Positions 1-8,679 are shown, counted from the first letter of the stretch. The stretch: 49,497 nt of DNA from Candidatus Scalindua sp. (GCA_018670825.1 JABHIW010000099.1:1-49497), one strand, 5' to 3'. Numbers and translations are program-made. Notes: generated by a model not told the origin, from the letters alone.

Positions 1-43
1 AGTTGTTATCCGAATGCAAATCAATTCCTACATAATAACTCAT
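1..43 (-). CDS. IS110-family transposase, N-terminal fragment (runs off window)
   Basis: Only the first 14 codons lie in the window. On the minus strand they read MSYYVGIDLHSDNN, preceded by a strong AAGGAGG ribosome binding site. The GIDLH motif close to the start is the first acidic position of the RuvC-like DEDD domain typical of IS110/IS1111 recombinases. The rest of the gene, including the C-terminal serine-containing domain, lies to the left of base 1. Identification rests on this short start alone, but the combination of start, Shine-Dalgarno and motif is characteristic. Confidence 0.7.
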   Translation of the reverse strand, partial: MSYYVGIDLHSDNN

Positions 44-130
44 TACGGCACCTCCTTAAAAAAGTGTTAACAATATAATTAATTGCAACATTATGATATA
101 TTGTTAACTTGCAGATGCCTACTATATGAT
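44..130 (-). mobile_element. Upstream non-coding end of the IS110-family element, with hairpin
   Basis: This is the non-coding DNA upstream of the transposase start. It contains a perfect 12-bp inverted repeat, 66-77 against 97-108, separated by 19 bases. In IS110-group elements this side carries the bridge RNA that guides recombination, so a structured RNA here is plausible. The outer boundary of the element cannot be placed from one copy; it could lie anywhere from about 130 to 350. Confidence 0.45.
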
Positions 131-393
131 TATCAAATCTCCCATTGACTGCATGTCCTTATTAATATTGTATTTATGAATAGCATATCCATCATCTGAC
201 GGTATATCAATTTGGCAGGTCGTAAGTTACTAGCGGTATAATACTTTAGTGAAGAGTAAAAGCAAGAAGAAAGATTCACGATTTGGGATTTACGAATTAC
301 GATTGACTGATGATTAATGACTATGGTCAAGTGGCTAAATTTAATATTTCCTTTGCGCACTTCGCGCCTTCGCGGTGAATGCCTTTTTCTTTT
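131..393. other. Intergenic, no supported gene; short repeat remnant at 351-378
   Basis: No open frame here has a ribosome binding site and recognisable protein. Bases 351-378 are a fragment of the 'ctttgcgc..cttcgcggtga' type of dispersed repeat. Related versions occur near 8143-8168, 8773-8790, 10551-10585 and 24817-24840 in this window. Part of this stretch may belong to the IS110 left end. Confidence 0.5.
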
Positions 394-714
394 TCATTCC
401 TTCTCCCTAATCTTTAAGGTAAAAATTGATACAACTACAATTCCAGCAGTGATGATATTGATGGCAGACCATAGCTCCCTGTTAAAGTGTAATCTAAATA
501 TTGGATTGTAAACCAGTGCCGTGATCCATAATATCCATACCCATGGATGTCTTTTTAGATTTACGGCTTTACAGGCCTGGTAGATGAGTGTTACGCAGCA
601 AACCCAGTGAAGCAGGGTATAATAACCGGATGGATTGCCGGGATACAGTGCCCATAAAAGCATTCCACTTGCAATAGATTGTGGCAACCAAGTTCGCTTT
701 ATTACTTTTCCCAT
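394..714 (-). CDS. Small membrane protein, DUF6804-like
   Basis: A 106-residue protein with about three to four hydrophobic segments (roughly residues 11-30, 33-50, 57-73 and 81-100). The tryptophan-rich spacing (LLHWVCC, WVWILWI, ALVYNPI, then W-S-A-I-N) resembles the small DUF6804 membrane family, whose function is unknown. It starts 3 bases after the stop of the zinc-ribbon protein at 718-942, so the two are almost certainly cotranscribed on the minus strand. The family call is from memory of the pattern. Confidence 0.6.
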   Translation of the reverse strand: MGKVIKRTWLPQSIASGMLLWALYPGNPSGYYTLLHWVCCVTLIYQACKAVNLKRHPWVWILWITALVYNPIFRLHFNRELWSAINIITAGIVVVSIFTLKIREKE

Positions 715-717
715 ATA

Positions 718-942
718 TCATTTCTTATTAGAACGAAACTTTGTTATAACCATCCAGATAAAACCAGCAATTGCTGACTGTCCTCCCAGAATCGATATGA
801 TTACACTTGGATTGCTGGTGATATTTCCATAAGCAAGTATCGCAGTCCCTAAGAAAACAAGGAACAGAGGGAGCATGTATTTTTTTGTGCTATCTTCTAC
901 TGCAACTGACTGACCGCATTTATCACATTTTACTGTAGGCAT
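718..942 (-). CDS. Short membrane protein with N-terminal zinc-ribbon half
   Basis: A 74-residue protein. The N-terminus has a single CxxC knuckle (CDKCGQ, residues 6-11). Two hydrophobic segments follow, about residues 23-40 and 47-67, and a basic tail. One CxxC is half of a zinc ribbon, so metal binding would need dimerisation or another partner. It is the first gene of a two-gene operon with the DUF6804-like protein. No specific function is recognised. Confidence 0.6.
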   Translation of the reverse strand: MPTVKCDKCGQSVAVEDSTKKYMLPLFLVFLGTAILAYGNITSNPSVIISILGGQSAIAGFIWMVITKFRSNKK

Positions 943-1081
943 GATTCTGCTTTCCTAACTCAAATTTTCTCTTTAATAAGATAATATTTACTTAACAGGG
1001 GCAGGCACGAATTGACTGGAATCCTTCCGACAGGGAGGTTTATACCCACCCCCTGCTTTCGCAGGGAATCCAGATGTTATC

Positions 1082-1708
1082 TTAAATTGAAACAGTGATG
1101 TCAGGGATAAGTAGCTCCTGGCCAATCTTTAGTGAGTGTGGATCTGGCATTCTGTTTTTGTTTGCCTGATATATTTTTATCCACTTTGACTCATCGTTAT
1201 AATACCTTTTTGCTAAATTGTACAGATTGTCATCAGCCATTATTTTGTGAGTGGTGCTATGATTACTGTTTGCTATTTTGATACCCTGTAGTGCTGCAGA
1301 TGAAATCGTATCACTTGATTTTGGTCCCTTCATTCTCAATCCGAGAGTATTATCATTCATATTCACATTATTCGTTAATGATAAACAGAACGATATATAA
1401 TCTGTGGATTCATCGCAGCATGATATTAGTCCAACCTGTTCTTTATTGGTAAATTCTTCGATAATTAGTTGTTCTTCGACAAAATTTTCTATAGAAATTA
1501 TGTCGTCTTCAGTACCGGGTTTCAGCGGACTGGTAAAACCGTGGACTTCGTTTGTATCTCCTACACCAAACATACACAAGTTACTATCCAGTGCGGTTAA
1601 GTAAGATATAATTCCCCGTGTCACAGGTGACTTGGAATATTGCAGTACGCCTGTGATTGCACAAGCTACGATAACAATGAACGCTACAAGAATTTTATCT
1701 GTTTTCAT
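1082..1708 (-). CDS. Membrane-anchored LysM protein (copy 1)
   Basis: A 208-residue protein with an N-terminal hydrophobic helix (about residues 7-24) acting as signal anchor, a middle region of unknown fold, and a C-terminal LysM domain (about 155-204). The LysM signature is seen in the 'ITHKIMADDNLYNLAKRYYN'-like start, the 'W-I-K-I-Y-Q-A-N' turn and the terminal 'IGQELLIPD'. LysM domains bind peptidoglycan glycans or serve as protein interaction modules in the envelope. It is a tandem paralogue of 2040-2669; the C-terminal halves are nearly identical and the middle regions have drifted. No catalytic domain is visible. Confidence 0.8.
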   Translation of the reverse strand: MKTDKILVAFIVIVACAITGVLQYSKSPVTRGIISYLTALDSNLCMFGVGDTNEVHGFTSPLKPGTEDDIISIENFVEEQLIIEEFTNKEQVGLISCCDESTDYISFCLSLTNNVNMNDNTLGLRMKGPKSSDTISSAALQGIKIANSNHSTTHKIMADDNLYNLAKRYYNDESKWIKIYQANKNRMPDPHSLKIGQELLIPDITVSI

Positions 1709-2039
1709 TTATTTCTAAAATTTGGCCACCGTAAAACACTTTCTATTTAAATTTAAGAGTCATTTTGTAATTAAATCTAACTCGTCAGGTAAAGTCAAGT
1801 ATGTTTTTTGGTAAACGTACAGAATGTTGTACCCTTGTGACACTTTCACACAACATTTAGAGCCACAGGAGATACGTGGAGAACTCCCATATTCGGGTTG
1901 CGAGGGACGATTGACAAATGACAGAGACGAATTTCACGAATTGACTGGAATCATCCGACAGGGTAATTTATACCCACCCCCTACTTTCGCAGGTTATGCC
2001 CGAGGCAGATCCGCATGGGTGAAGACCCCAGATGTTATC
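1709..2039. other. Spacer between LysM paralogues, holding a second copy of the downstream flank
   Basis: No gene is supported. Bases about 1938-2039 resemble about 1005-1081: both contain 'gaattgactggaat', 'cgacaggg' and 'tatacccaccccct', and both end in 'ccagatgttatctta' at the stop codon. The copy here carries about 35 extra bases after 'tttcgcagg'. This shows the LysM duplication included the 3' flank. A plus-strand frame at 1824-2048 is a by-product. Confidence 0.6.
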
Positions 2040-2669
2040 TTAGATTGACACTGAGACATCAGGGATAAGCAGCTCCTGACCAATCTGTAATGAATGAGGA
2101 TCCGACATTTTGTTTCTGTTTGCCTGATATATTTTTTCCCACTTTGACCCATCATTGTAATACCTTTTTGCTAATTTGTACAGACTGTCATCAGCCATTA
2201 TTTTGTGAGTGATGCTATGATTACTGTTTACTATTTTGATATCCTGGAGCGTTGCAGAATAAATCGTATCACTTGATTTTGGTTTCTTCATTTTCAATAC
2301 GAGAGCTTTGTCATTCACATTCATGTTACTGGTCAATGATAAATAAAATGATAGGTAATCAGTGGGCTCAACACGGCACAAAATTGGTATAATCTGCTTT
2401 TCATTAGTAAATTCCTCTATAATTCGCTGTTCTTCAATAAAATATCCTACAGGTATGATATCGTGTTCTATGTCGGACTTTAGCTGGTTGTCGATGCGGT
2501 AAACTTCATTTGTATATCCTTCTTCGCCAAATACACCTAAATTGCTTTCAAGGGTGTTTAAGTAAGGAATAATTTTTAGTGTTTCAGGTGATCGCACATA
2601 TTGAAGTACACCGGTGATTGCAAAAGATATAAAAACAATAAAGACTACAAACTTTTTATCTCCCTTCAT
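2040..2669 (-). CDS. Membrane-anchored LysM protein (copy 2)
   Basis: A 209-residue paralogue of the protein at 1082-1708, with the same plan: N-terminal hydrophobic anchor (about residues 7-24), variable middle and C-terminal LysM domain (about 156-205) ending in IGQELLIPD. The start has an upstream GGGAAAGAGAAGA purine stretch. The conserved block from about residue 130 onward is almost unchanged, suggesting that the LysM part is under purifying selection or that the duplication is recent. Likely an envelope or periplasmic glycan-binding protein. Confidence 0.8.
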   Translation of the reverse strand: MKGDKKFVVFIVFISFAITGVLQYVRSPETLKIIPYLNTLESNLGVFGEEGYTNEVYRIDNQLKSDIEHDIIPVGYFIEEQRIIEEFTNEKQIIPILCRVEPTDYLSFYLSLTSNMNVNDKALVLKMKKPKSSDTIYSATLQDIKIVNSNHSITHKIMADDSLYKLAKRYYNDGSKWEKIYQANRNKMSDPHSLQIGQELLIPDVSVSI

Positions 2670-3370
2670 TTCTTCTCTTTCCCTATTTCCTCTTTAATTC
2701 ATGACTATGGTGACAGTACTCTGAGCGGTAGTTATTACTGAGCAAAGACCATACCGATGTCAAACTGTTTCAAATAAATTATTCAGTATGTCGTAAGTTG
2801 TTTGCATTCAATGAAAAATGGGAAAAGACTATTAATTTTAAATTATAAAGTCTGACCGTCTTATTTGAAGACTGTATTAGAATGAAACAGGACTGTGCTG
2901 GAAAAGGCATCGACATCCGGTATATTTAACAGGATATGCGCTTACAGAATAACGCATAATGAGTATTCTGGACAGAGTTGATTGTACTTGCTTAATAGTT
3001 TGGACTGTTTATAATCTGCGTTATTCCGGTTTCCCTTTTCTGGGAAATAAAATAATGCTATTTTCTAAGGTAGATGTAAAAAAGTGCTTTATCGACTAAT
3101 AATCAGTTATGGTTAGTAGCATCCGGTTAGGTTTTTGCGCATGTTCCATTTGTTATCCAAGAGCTGTCATTCCCACCCGCCTGCCCGCCCGGCAAAGCCG
3201 TTCGGACGGGTACCTATTTGGGCAGGCATTCTTTTAGCGGGAATCCAGGATAAACAATCCCTTAGATACCCGATTAAGGCGTTCGGGTATGACAAAAGCA
3301 GCATGTGCAAAAACTTAACTGGATACTATTGAATATCTACATTATTTTAAATTAATTAATTGGAGGGAAA
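2670..3370. other. 700-base intergenic region with inverted repeats
   Basis: No gene is supported. The region holds a 10-bp inverted repeat (2947-2956 against 3017-3026) and the 130-bp repeat element at 3165-3294. It should also carry the divergent promoters for the LysM gene (minus) and the lipoprotein (plus). The lipoprotein ribosome binding site GGAGG is at 3362-3366. Confidence 0.5.
3165..3294. repeat. 130-bp intergenic repeat element with terminal inverted repeats
   Basis: The ends are tgtcattccc (left) and gggtatgaca (right), a 9-of-10 terminal inverted repeat. The inside is unusually G+C-rich with its own inverted segments (cccgcccgg, cggacggg). It resembles REP/MITE-like elements built around 'tcattcccgc..gcgggaatcc' in many environmental genomes. 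An open frame through it (3135-3332) is not a gene. Confidence 0.65.
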
Positions 3371-3949
3371 ATGTTAAATATGAAAAATGTACTTATATTT
3401 GGACTGATACTGTCTTTTTTTATTGTCGGATGTGGACAAGACCAGGGACAGCCAACAAGTGAGTCGGTTAGCGAACAGACTGGTAGTATGCTGGATGAAG
3501 GAAAAAAGATGATACAACAGGCTGAACAGGAAGCGTTACAGTTAAAAGAGACTGTGGTAAAGCAGGCTGGTGAGATTGCTGATAAAGCCGGAGCGATAAA
3601 AGACAATACTGCTGCTATCGTAGCGGATCTTATTGCCAATGCTAATACGTCTCTTAATATGGGTAGATTTAATGATGCTATCTCTTCCGCGAAAGAGGTA
3701 TTAACAAACTACGACGGTAATTCTCAAAAAGCCAAAGATATTATTACTACTGCTACAGAGAAAATGAAAACCATGATAGCAGAAAAAGCGAAGGCGGCGA
3801 TAGACGCTGCGGCTGCATTAAAGGCTGAAGAGACAATAGATACAGCCGCGGCAGCAAAAGAAGCGGAAGCACTGGGATCCACTGCAACAGAAAAAGTGGA
3901 AAGCGTTAAAAGTGGCTTAACGGATAAGTTAAAAAGCTTTGGGCAATAA
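3371..3949 (+). CDS. Alanine/lysine-rich lipoprotein, helical
   Basis: A 192-residue protein with a lipoprotein signal peptide: basic start, hydrophobic core, and lipobox ending FFIVGC with the modified Cys at about residue 20. The mature part is a long, charged, alanine-rich helix (repeated K-A, A-A-A and E-A-L runs). It resembles outer-membrane coiled-coil spacer lipoproteins, but I recognise no named family. A clear GGAGG lies 5 bases before the ATG. It is followed by a strong terminator, so it is probably a monocistron with no tie to the peptide transporter downstream. Confidence 0.8.
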   Translation: MLNMKNVLIFGLILSFFIVGCGQDQGQPTSESVSEQTGSMLDEGKKMIQQAEQEALQLKETVVKQAGEIADKAGAIKDNTAAIVADLIANANTSLNMGRFNDAISSAKEVLTNYDGNSQKAKDIITTATEKMKTMIAEKAKAAIDAAAALKAEETIDTAAAAKEAEALGSTATEKVESVKSGLTDKLKSFGQ

Positions 3950-3980
3950 ATGCTTTAATCATTATTTGCTGAATCTTTTA

Positions 3981-4023
3981 AAAGTATCGCGTTGGAGATT
4001 TTCCAATGCGATACTTTTTCTTT
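3981..4023 (+). terminator. Rho-independent terminator after the lipoprotein gene
   Basis: The stem AAAGTATCGC-TTGGA pairs with TCCAA-GCGATACTTT around a short loop and is followed by a T-rich tail (tttttcttt). It lies 31 bases after the lipoprotein stop codon. Confidence 0.9.
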
Positions 4024-4163
4024 AAGACACGCTAAATTACCGTTCCATAATTGAGTTTTCCAACCATTTAGTAATTCATCTTTCTTGCCCGAAGATATCT
4101 CACGGCAACTTTTAAATCCCATTATATTGATTTAAATTATATAATACGAAAACAGACCAGGTT

Positions 4164-5807
4164 TTGAAAAGAATAACCAGCATGAGCTATTTACGATATA
4201 TCTTCACCATCTCTTTATTCGCATATCTCTGCCTATTTAATGCCGCAAGAGTAATGTCAGACAACTTGCCGGAGTGGAAGGCTGCATATGTTCCGGAAGG
4301 AGAGATCTGGAAATATACTGAACAGCACTTTATCTTTAATAACGGGACAGACCCGGAAACGCTTGATCCTCACCTCATGACCGGTTTGCCGGAAATGCGT
4401 CTTGCGGAAGCGCTTTTCGAAGGCCTGGTAACATATGATCCTGCCGATCTCACACCACGGCCGGGAGTCGCTAAAAGCTGGAAGGTAAGTGAGAACGGAC
4501 TGGTTTATACTTTTTATCTACGTGAAGATGCGAAATGGAGTGATGGGAAAGAGGTTACTTCTCATGACTTCCTCTCTGCTTGGAAAAGAGGACTTAGCCC
4601 TATCAACCGCTATATAAATCTCTTTTTTCCCATTGCCGGCGCTGAAAACTACTCTAAGGGTAAACGTACGGATTTTAATGAAGTAGGAATTTATGCCAGG
4701 GATCCTCATACTCTTGAGGTCGTTCTGCACGCACCCTGCCCCTACTTTCTTGATCTTGTCGCTTTTCCAACATATTATCCGGTCCGTGTTGATCTGATAG
4801 AAAAGTTTCAAGAGAAATGGACAAGACCGGAAAACATTATTGGCAACGGACCTTTCGTTTTAAAGGAGTGGTCTCCTCGTGAACAAATTCTTTTTGAGAA
4901 GAATCCTTATTACTGGGACAGGGATTTCGTTAAGCTTGAACTGATCACTGCTCTTCCGATATCAGATCTGAATACCGCTTATAAACTATTTCAGGATGAC
5001 AAGCTCCACTGGATGCCTGCCCTTCCCGTGTCAAGAATTGAAGAGCTTAAGCGTAACCCTGATTATTATGTTTATCCGATGCTTGGTAACTATTTTTACC
5101 GTTTTAATGTAACAAAACCACCGTTTGATGACTCGCGAGTAAGAAAGGCATTCTGCCTTGCAACTGATCGTGTAGAGATTTGCAAGGAACTTCTTAAAGG
5201 TGGTGAGCAACCAAGCAGCCATTTCTGCCCACCGGTAGCCGGTTATAAACCAATAGAAGGGTTAAAGCATGACATTGTCACCGCACGCAAGCTTCTCGCT
5301 GCGGCCGGCTACGGTAAAGATAAAAAAGAATTTCCAAAAATGGAAATTAGTTATAATACCAGTGAAGGGCATAAGATGATTGCCGAAGCGATATCTCAGC
5401 AGTGGAAACAGAATCTAGGTGTCGATGTTGGTACTCGGAATATGGAATGGAAGGTTTATCTGGACAACCAGAACAACCTTGATTATGCAATAAGCCGTTC
5501 CTCGTGGATTGGAGACTACGCCGACCCATTTACTTTTTTCAGTATCTTTAGAACAGATGACGGAAATAATCGTACGGGCTGGAGTTGTAGAGAATACGAT
5601 GAGCTTCTCGATACAGTATCGGTAACCCTTAATAGAAAAGAACGCAATAACCTTTTTAAAAAACTTGAACATTTGCTTGTTGAACAGGAGTGTCCTGTTC
5701 TTCCGATTTATGATTATGTAAACAAGGGCCTGATTAAAGAGTCTGTTCTGGGATGGGAAACTAATATAAGAGATGTGCATCCGCTTAAGTACATTTGGAG
5801 GGAATAG
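4164..5807 (+). CDS. oppA: Oligopeptide ABC transporter, substrate-binding protein (OppA/DppA family)
   Basis: A 547-residue periplasmic binding protein of the SBP_bac_5 family. It captures oligopeptides or similar solutes and delivers them to the OppBC permease. An N-terminal signal peptide (about residues 8-32) is followed by the typical 'TDPETLDPHL', 'ALFEGLVTYDP' and 'ARSW/AKSW-KVSENGLVYTF' blocks, then 'AKWSDGKEVTS-DF'. The track start is a TTG at 4164; an ATG at 4182, seven codons in, gives a better signal peptide (MSYLRYIFTIS). Neither has a strong ribosome binding site. It is the first gene of oppABC, 8 bases before oppB. The substrate cannot be told from sequence. Confidence 0.9.
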   Translation: MKRITSMSYLRYIFTISLFAYLCLFNAARVMSDNLPEWKAAYVPEGEIWKYTEQHFIFNNGTDPETLDPHLMTGLPEMRLAEALFEGLVTYDPADLTPRPGVAKSWKVSENGLVYTFYLREDAKWSDGKEVTSHDFLSAWKRGLSPINRYINLFFPIAGAENYSKGKRTDFNEVGIYARDPHTLEVVLHAPCPYFLDLVAFPTYYPVRVDLIEKFQEKWTRPENIIGNGPFVLKEWSPREQILFEKNPYYWDRDFVKLELITALPISDLNTAYKLFQDDKLHWMPALPVSRIEELKRNPDYYVYPMLGNYFYRFNVTKPPFDDSRVRKAFCLATDRVEICKELLKGGEQPSSHFCPPVAGYKPIEGLKHDIVTARKLLAAAGYGKDKKEFPKMEISYNTSEGHKMIAEAISQQWKQNLGVDVGTRNMEWKVYLDNQNNLDYAISRSSWIGDYADPFTFFSIFRTDDGNNRTGWSCREYDELLDTVSVTLNRKERNNLFKKLEHLLVEQECPVLPIYDYVNKGLIKESVLGWETNIRDVHPLKYIWRE

Positions 5808-5815
5808 AGTAAAAC

Positions 5816-6739
5816 GTGGGTAGATATCTTCTCAGACGTTTAATTTTTGTGCCGATCATCCTGTTTATCCTGATCACTATTACTTTTTTTCTGGTGAGGA
5901 TGGCGCCCGGCGGCCCATTCAGTTCTGAAAGAGAACTTCCTCCGGGAGTTGAAGAGGCGTTAACAAAGAAATACAACCTTGATGGCTCACTGTCAAGTCA
6001 GTATGGTAGATACCTTGTAGGACTCTTACAGGGAGATCTTGGGCCATCACTGAAGCAGAAAGATTTTTCTGTAAACGAAATCATCTCAAACCATCTTCCA
6101 CCGTCAATTCTTCTCGGTATAACAGCGCTCTTAATATCACTTTTTGCAGGCGTTGTCGCAGGTCTTGTATCCGCTTCAAAATCAAACAGCATGCTTGATT
6201 ATTCGACGATGGCGTTTGCAGTAATTGGTATCAGCCTGCCGGTTTTCGTCTTTGGGCCACTTTTACAGACGCTATTTTCCCGTGTATTTCATATTCTTCC
6301 CGTTTCCGGATATAAAGGAATATCTCTTCACCTTATACTTCCTGCTGTAACACTCGGGTTGCCCTTTGCCGCCAGATTTGCACGTCTTACCCGTGCAGGA
6401 ATGCTGGAGGTACTATCCGAGGATTTCATAACCACAGCACGGTCTAAAGGACTAACGGAAAGGACGATAGTCTTGCGTCATGCACTGAAAGGCGCCCTTC
6501 TACCTGTAGTCAGTTTTCTCGGACCTGCTATTGCCTCAATTACTACCGGTTCGCTGGTTGTAGAAAAGATATTTAATATTCCCGGCCTTGGCAGAGAGTT
6601 TGTCGAGAGTGCTCTCAATCGCGATTACTTTATGATAATGGGAACTGTCATTGTTTACGGGACGTTAATAATAGTCTGCAACCTGGCAGTTGATATCGTT
6701 TATGGATTTCTTGATCCGAGGGTAGGCAATGAAAACTGA
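5816..6739 (+). CDS. oppB: Oligopeptide ABC transporter permease OppB/DppB
   Basis: A 307-residue inner-membrane permease with six expected transmembrane helices. The N-terminal 'LLRRLIFVPIILFILITITF' segment is a hallmark of the OppB/DppB family. The EAA loop facing the ATPase is visible as 'DFITTARSKGL...RHALKGALLPV'. It pairs with OppC to form the channel. The start is a GTG, with GGAGGGAA about 13 bases upstream inside the end of oppA. Its last 11 bases overlap oppC, showing translational coupling. Confidence 0.95.
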   Translation: MGRYLLRRLIFVPIILFILITITFFLVRMAPGGPFSSERELPPGVEEALTKKYNLDGSLSSQYGRYLVGLLQGDLGPSLKQKDFSVNEIISNHLPPSILLGITALLISLFAGVVAGLVSASKSNSMLDYSTMAFAVIGISLPVFVFGPLLQTLFSRVFHILPVSGYKGISLHLILPAVTLGLPFAARFARLTRAGMLEVLSEDFITTARSKGLTERTIVLRHALKGALLPVVSFLGPAIASITTGSLVVEKIFNIPGLGREFVESALNRDYFMIMGTVIVYGTLIIVCNLAVDIVYGFLDPRVGNEN

Positions 6740-8120
6740 AATGAAACAGGTTCAAAAATCATTTTCACCAACGCATCTTGCTTTTATGAGACTGTTGAAA
6801 CACCGTCTCGCACTTTTTGGACTCTTTCTTGTTTTTACCGTGTCTGCAACAGTTATCATCGTTCCTGTTTTCTACCGTGAATCGCCGAAACTTACCAGAG
6901 TCTGGCTTGGAGCAAAATCTCCGGGATTTACCCATCCTGACTGTTTAAGTAAAAATATTTTCATTAAAGGGAAATATGCAGAAACCTCGTTTTCATTGTC
7001 CGGTGCAAAGGAGATTGTATACGAAACAAAAAACTATTCCCGGCAGGAGATCCGGGTTACAACACAGCGCGGAAAGGTCAATACCATCATGTTCACTGAA
7101 GGTGCTCGTCATGTTGAGGAGTTGGACACCTCAACATTAAAGGGTGAGCTATTCCTTGTAAATGATGGTGGGAGTCCGGGTGCGAAACTGGATCAGATAT
7201 TTACTCTAAGAAAAAAAACTGTTCCTCCGGAAGGTCTTTTTAAGGAAGGGTCCCGTGTTCTTATGATGTCTCTTATTAAAGCAGATGATGAAGTTACAAA
7301 AAATATCATCACGATAAACAATTCAAATGTTACATCAATAACAGTGAAAAAAGGCAATGATAGAATAAGCAGTGAAGCTCTTATTATAAATGGACGGGAT
7401 GTAATTAATGTTATTGCTGATGGTAAAGAGAGAAGAGTCACTCATCTTCTTGGGACCGACAAACTAGGTCGCGATCTTTTTATAAGAATTATCTATGGCG
7501 GAAGGATCTCTCTGCTGGTAGGAGTAGTCGCCACCCTGGTAAGCATTATAATTGGGCTGAGTTATGGAGCAGTCTCCGGTTATTTTGGAGGGATGATAGA
7601 TAGTGTAATGATGAGAATTGTTGACATTCTTTACGGTTTGCCGTTTATCTTTCTCGTGATTCTTTTAATGGTACTTTTCGAAAGAAGTCTGCTTCTTTTT
7701 TTTGTTGCACTTGGTCTTGTTCAGTGGTTGACAGTAGCGCGTATTGTTCGAGGTCAGATACTGTCTCTTCGTGAATCAGAGTTCGTTGAGGCAGCAAAAA
7801 TGTCAGGAGCGACTGCCAGGAAAATAATATTCAGCCATCTAATACCACACACGATAGGACCGGTAATAGTCTATACAACGCTGACGATACCATTGATCAT
7901 TCTTGAGGAAAGTTTTCTTGCATACATCGGACTTGGAATTACGGACACGTCCGACTCTCTTGGAAGCCTTGTAGAACAGGGAGTTCGAATGTTGGGAGAT
8001 GCCGGAGAAAACTGGTGGCTGCTTCTGTGCCCTTCTGTATTAATGATATCTATATTATTTGGAATGAACTGTCTTGGTGACGGCCTTCGTGACAGCTTTG
8101 ATCCAAAGAGAGCGTTGTAG
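6729..8120 (+). CDS. oppC: Oligopeptide ABC transporter permease OppC with large periplasmic insertion
   Basis: A 463-residue protein, about 160 residues longer than usual OppC/DppC (near 300). Residues 27-48 are the first transmembrane helix. The usual permease domain begins about residue 240 ('LLGTDKLGRDLFIRIIYGGR') and carries the EAA loop ('FVEAAKMSGATARKIIFSHLIPH'). In between, residues about 50-235 form an extra domain rich in beta-type sequence. By topology it should lie in the periplasm, where it could contact the binding protein. The gene overlaps oppB by 11 bases. The frame is intact with no sign of a fused neighbouring gene, so the insertion looks genuine. Confidence 0.92.
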   Translation: MKTEMKQVQKSFSPTHLAFMRLLKHRLALFGLFLVFTVSATVIIVPVFYRESPKLTRVWLGAKSPGFTHPDCLSKNIFIKGKYAETSFSLSGAKEIVYETKNYSRQEIRVTTQRGKVNTIMFTEGARHVEELDTSTLKGELFLVNDGGSPGAKLDQIFTLRKKTVPPEGLFKEGSRVLMMSLIKADDEVTKNIITINNSNVTSITVKKGNDRISSEALIINGRDVINVIADGKERRVTHLLGTDKLGRDLFIRIIYGGRISLLVGVVATLVSIIIGLSYGAVSGYFGGMIDSVMMRIVDILYGLPFIFLVILLMVLFERSLLLFFVALGLVQWLTVARIVRGQILSLRESEFVEAAKMSGATARKIIFSHLIPHTIGPVIVYTTLTIPLIILEESFLAYIGLGITDTSDSLGSLVEQGVRMLGDAGENWWLLLCPSVLMISILFGMNCLGDGLRDSFDPKRAL

Positions 8121-8142
8121 TGTTGGATCATTAAAAGATTAC

Positions 8143-8168
8143 TCACACGAAGGCACGGAGGCACAGAG
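8143..8168 (+). repeat. Left inverted repeat flanking the GxxExxY gene
   Basis: This copy reads tcacacg, an 8-base insert (aaggcacg), then gaggcacagag. It is the inverse of the copy at 8773-8790 except for the insert. Together they bracket the GxxExxY gene about 125 and 95 bases out. Confidence 0.65.
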
Positions 8169-8292
8169 GCAAAAATTATCTTTTAAGATTTCGATTTTTT
8201 CGTAAGCTCTGTATTCCTGTATGAGGATTAATTATTTGATTCAGTTTGTATTTTAGAAAAAATAAACACACTAATACATGGAGGTATAAAAA

Positions 8293-8679
8293 GTGATGAC
8301 TGAAAATGAGATTGGAAAAGTTGTAATTAATTCTGCAATTGAAATTCATAAAGCATTTGGGCCAGGTCTTTATGAAATTGTGTATGAAGTTGTACTAACT
8401 CATGAGTTAAAGAAGCATGGTTTAGATGTTGAAAGACAAATTCCTGTATCAATAGAATATGATGGTATAAAATTTGACGAAGGATTCAGAGCAGATATTA
8501 TTATTGAAAACAAGGTTATCCTGGAATTAAAATCGGTAGAAACTGTTACAAAAACACATAAGAAACAAGTATTAACATATCTTAGACTGGCAGGGTGTAA
8601 ACTTGGTTACTTATTGAACTTTGGTGAAGAATTGATGAAGGATGGAATAACAAGAATTATAAATGGAGATCTTAAATAA
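8293..8679 (+). CDS. GxxExxY protein (PD-(D/E)XK nuclease-fold family)
   Basis: A 128-residue protein of the GxxExxY family (PF13366, PDDEXK_3). The name-giving motif is seen in GLYEIVYE (about residues 25-32). The nuclease-like core is RADIIIENKVILELKS: D for the acidic metal ligand and ExK (E-L-K) for the catalytic pair. The function of the family is not established. GTG at 8293 and ATG at 8296 are both possible, with GGAGG at 8280-8284; the ATG gives the normal family start. It interrupts the opp operon between oppC and the ATPase gene, and inverted 'gaggcacagag' repeats flank it, suggesting an inserted cassette. Confidence 0.85.
   Translation: MMTENEIGKVVINSAIEIHKAFGPGLYEIVYEVVLTHELKKHGLDVERQIPVSIEYDGIKFDEGFRADIIIENKVILELKSVETVTKTHKKQVLTYLRLAGCKLGYLLNFGEELMKDGITRIINGDLK

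Larger units (their letters stand above)
1005..2669 (-). repeat. Tandem duplication of a LysM gene with its 3' flank
   Basis: Two directly repeated units, about 1005-1708 and about 1938-2669, each contain a LysM gene and a conserved downstream flank. Similarity fades upstream of the start codons, so the two copies probably have different promoters. Confidence 0.7.

Noticed and set aside
3135..3332. 65-residue frame through the 130-bp repeat
   Set aside because: Its sequence is dictated by the GC-rich repeat and it has no ribosome binding site.
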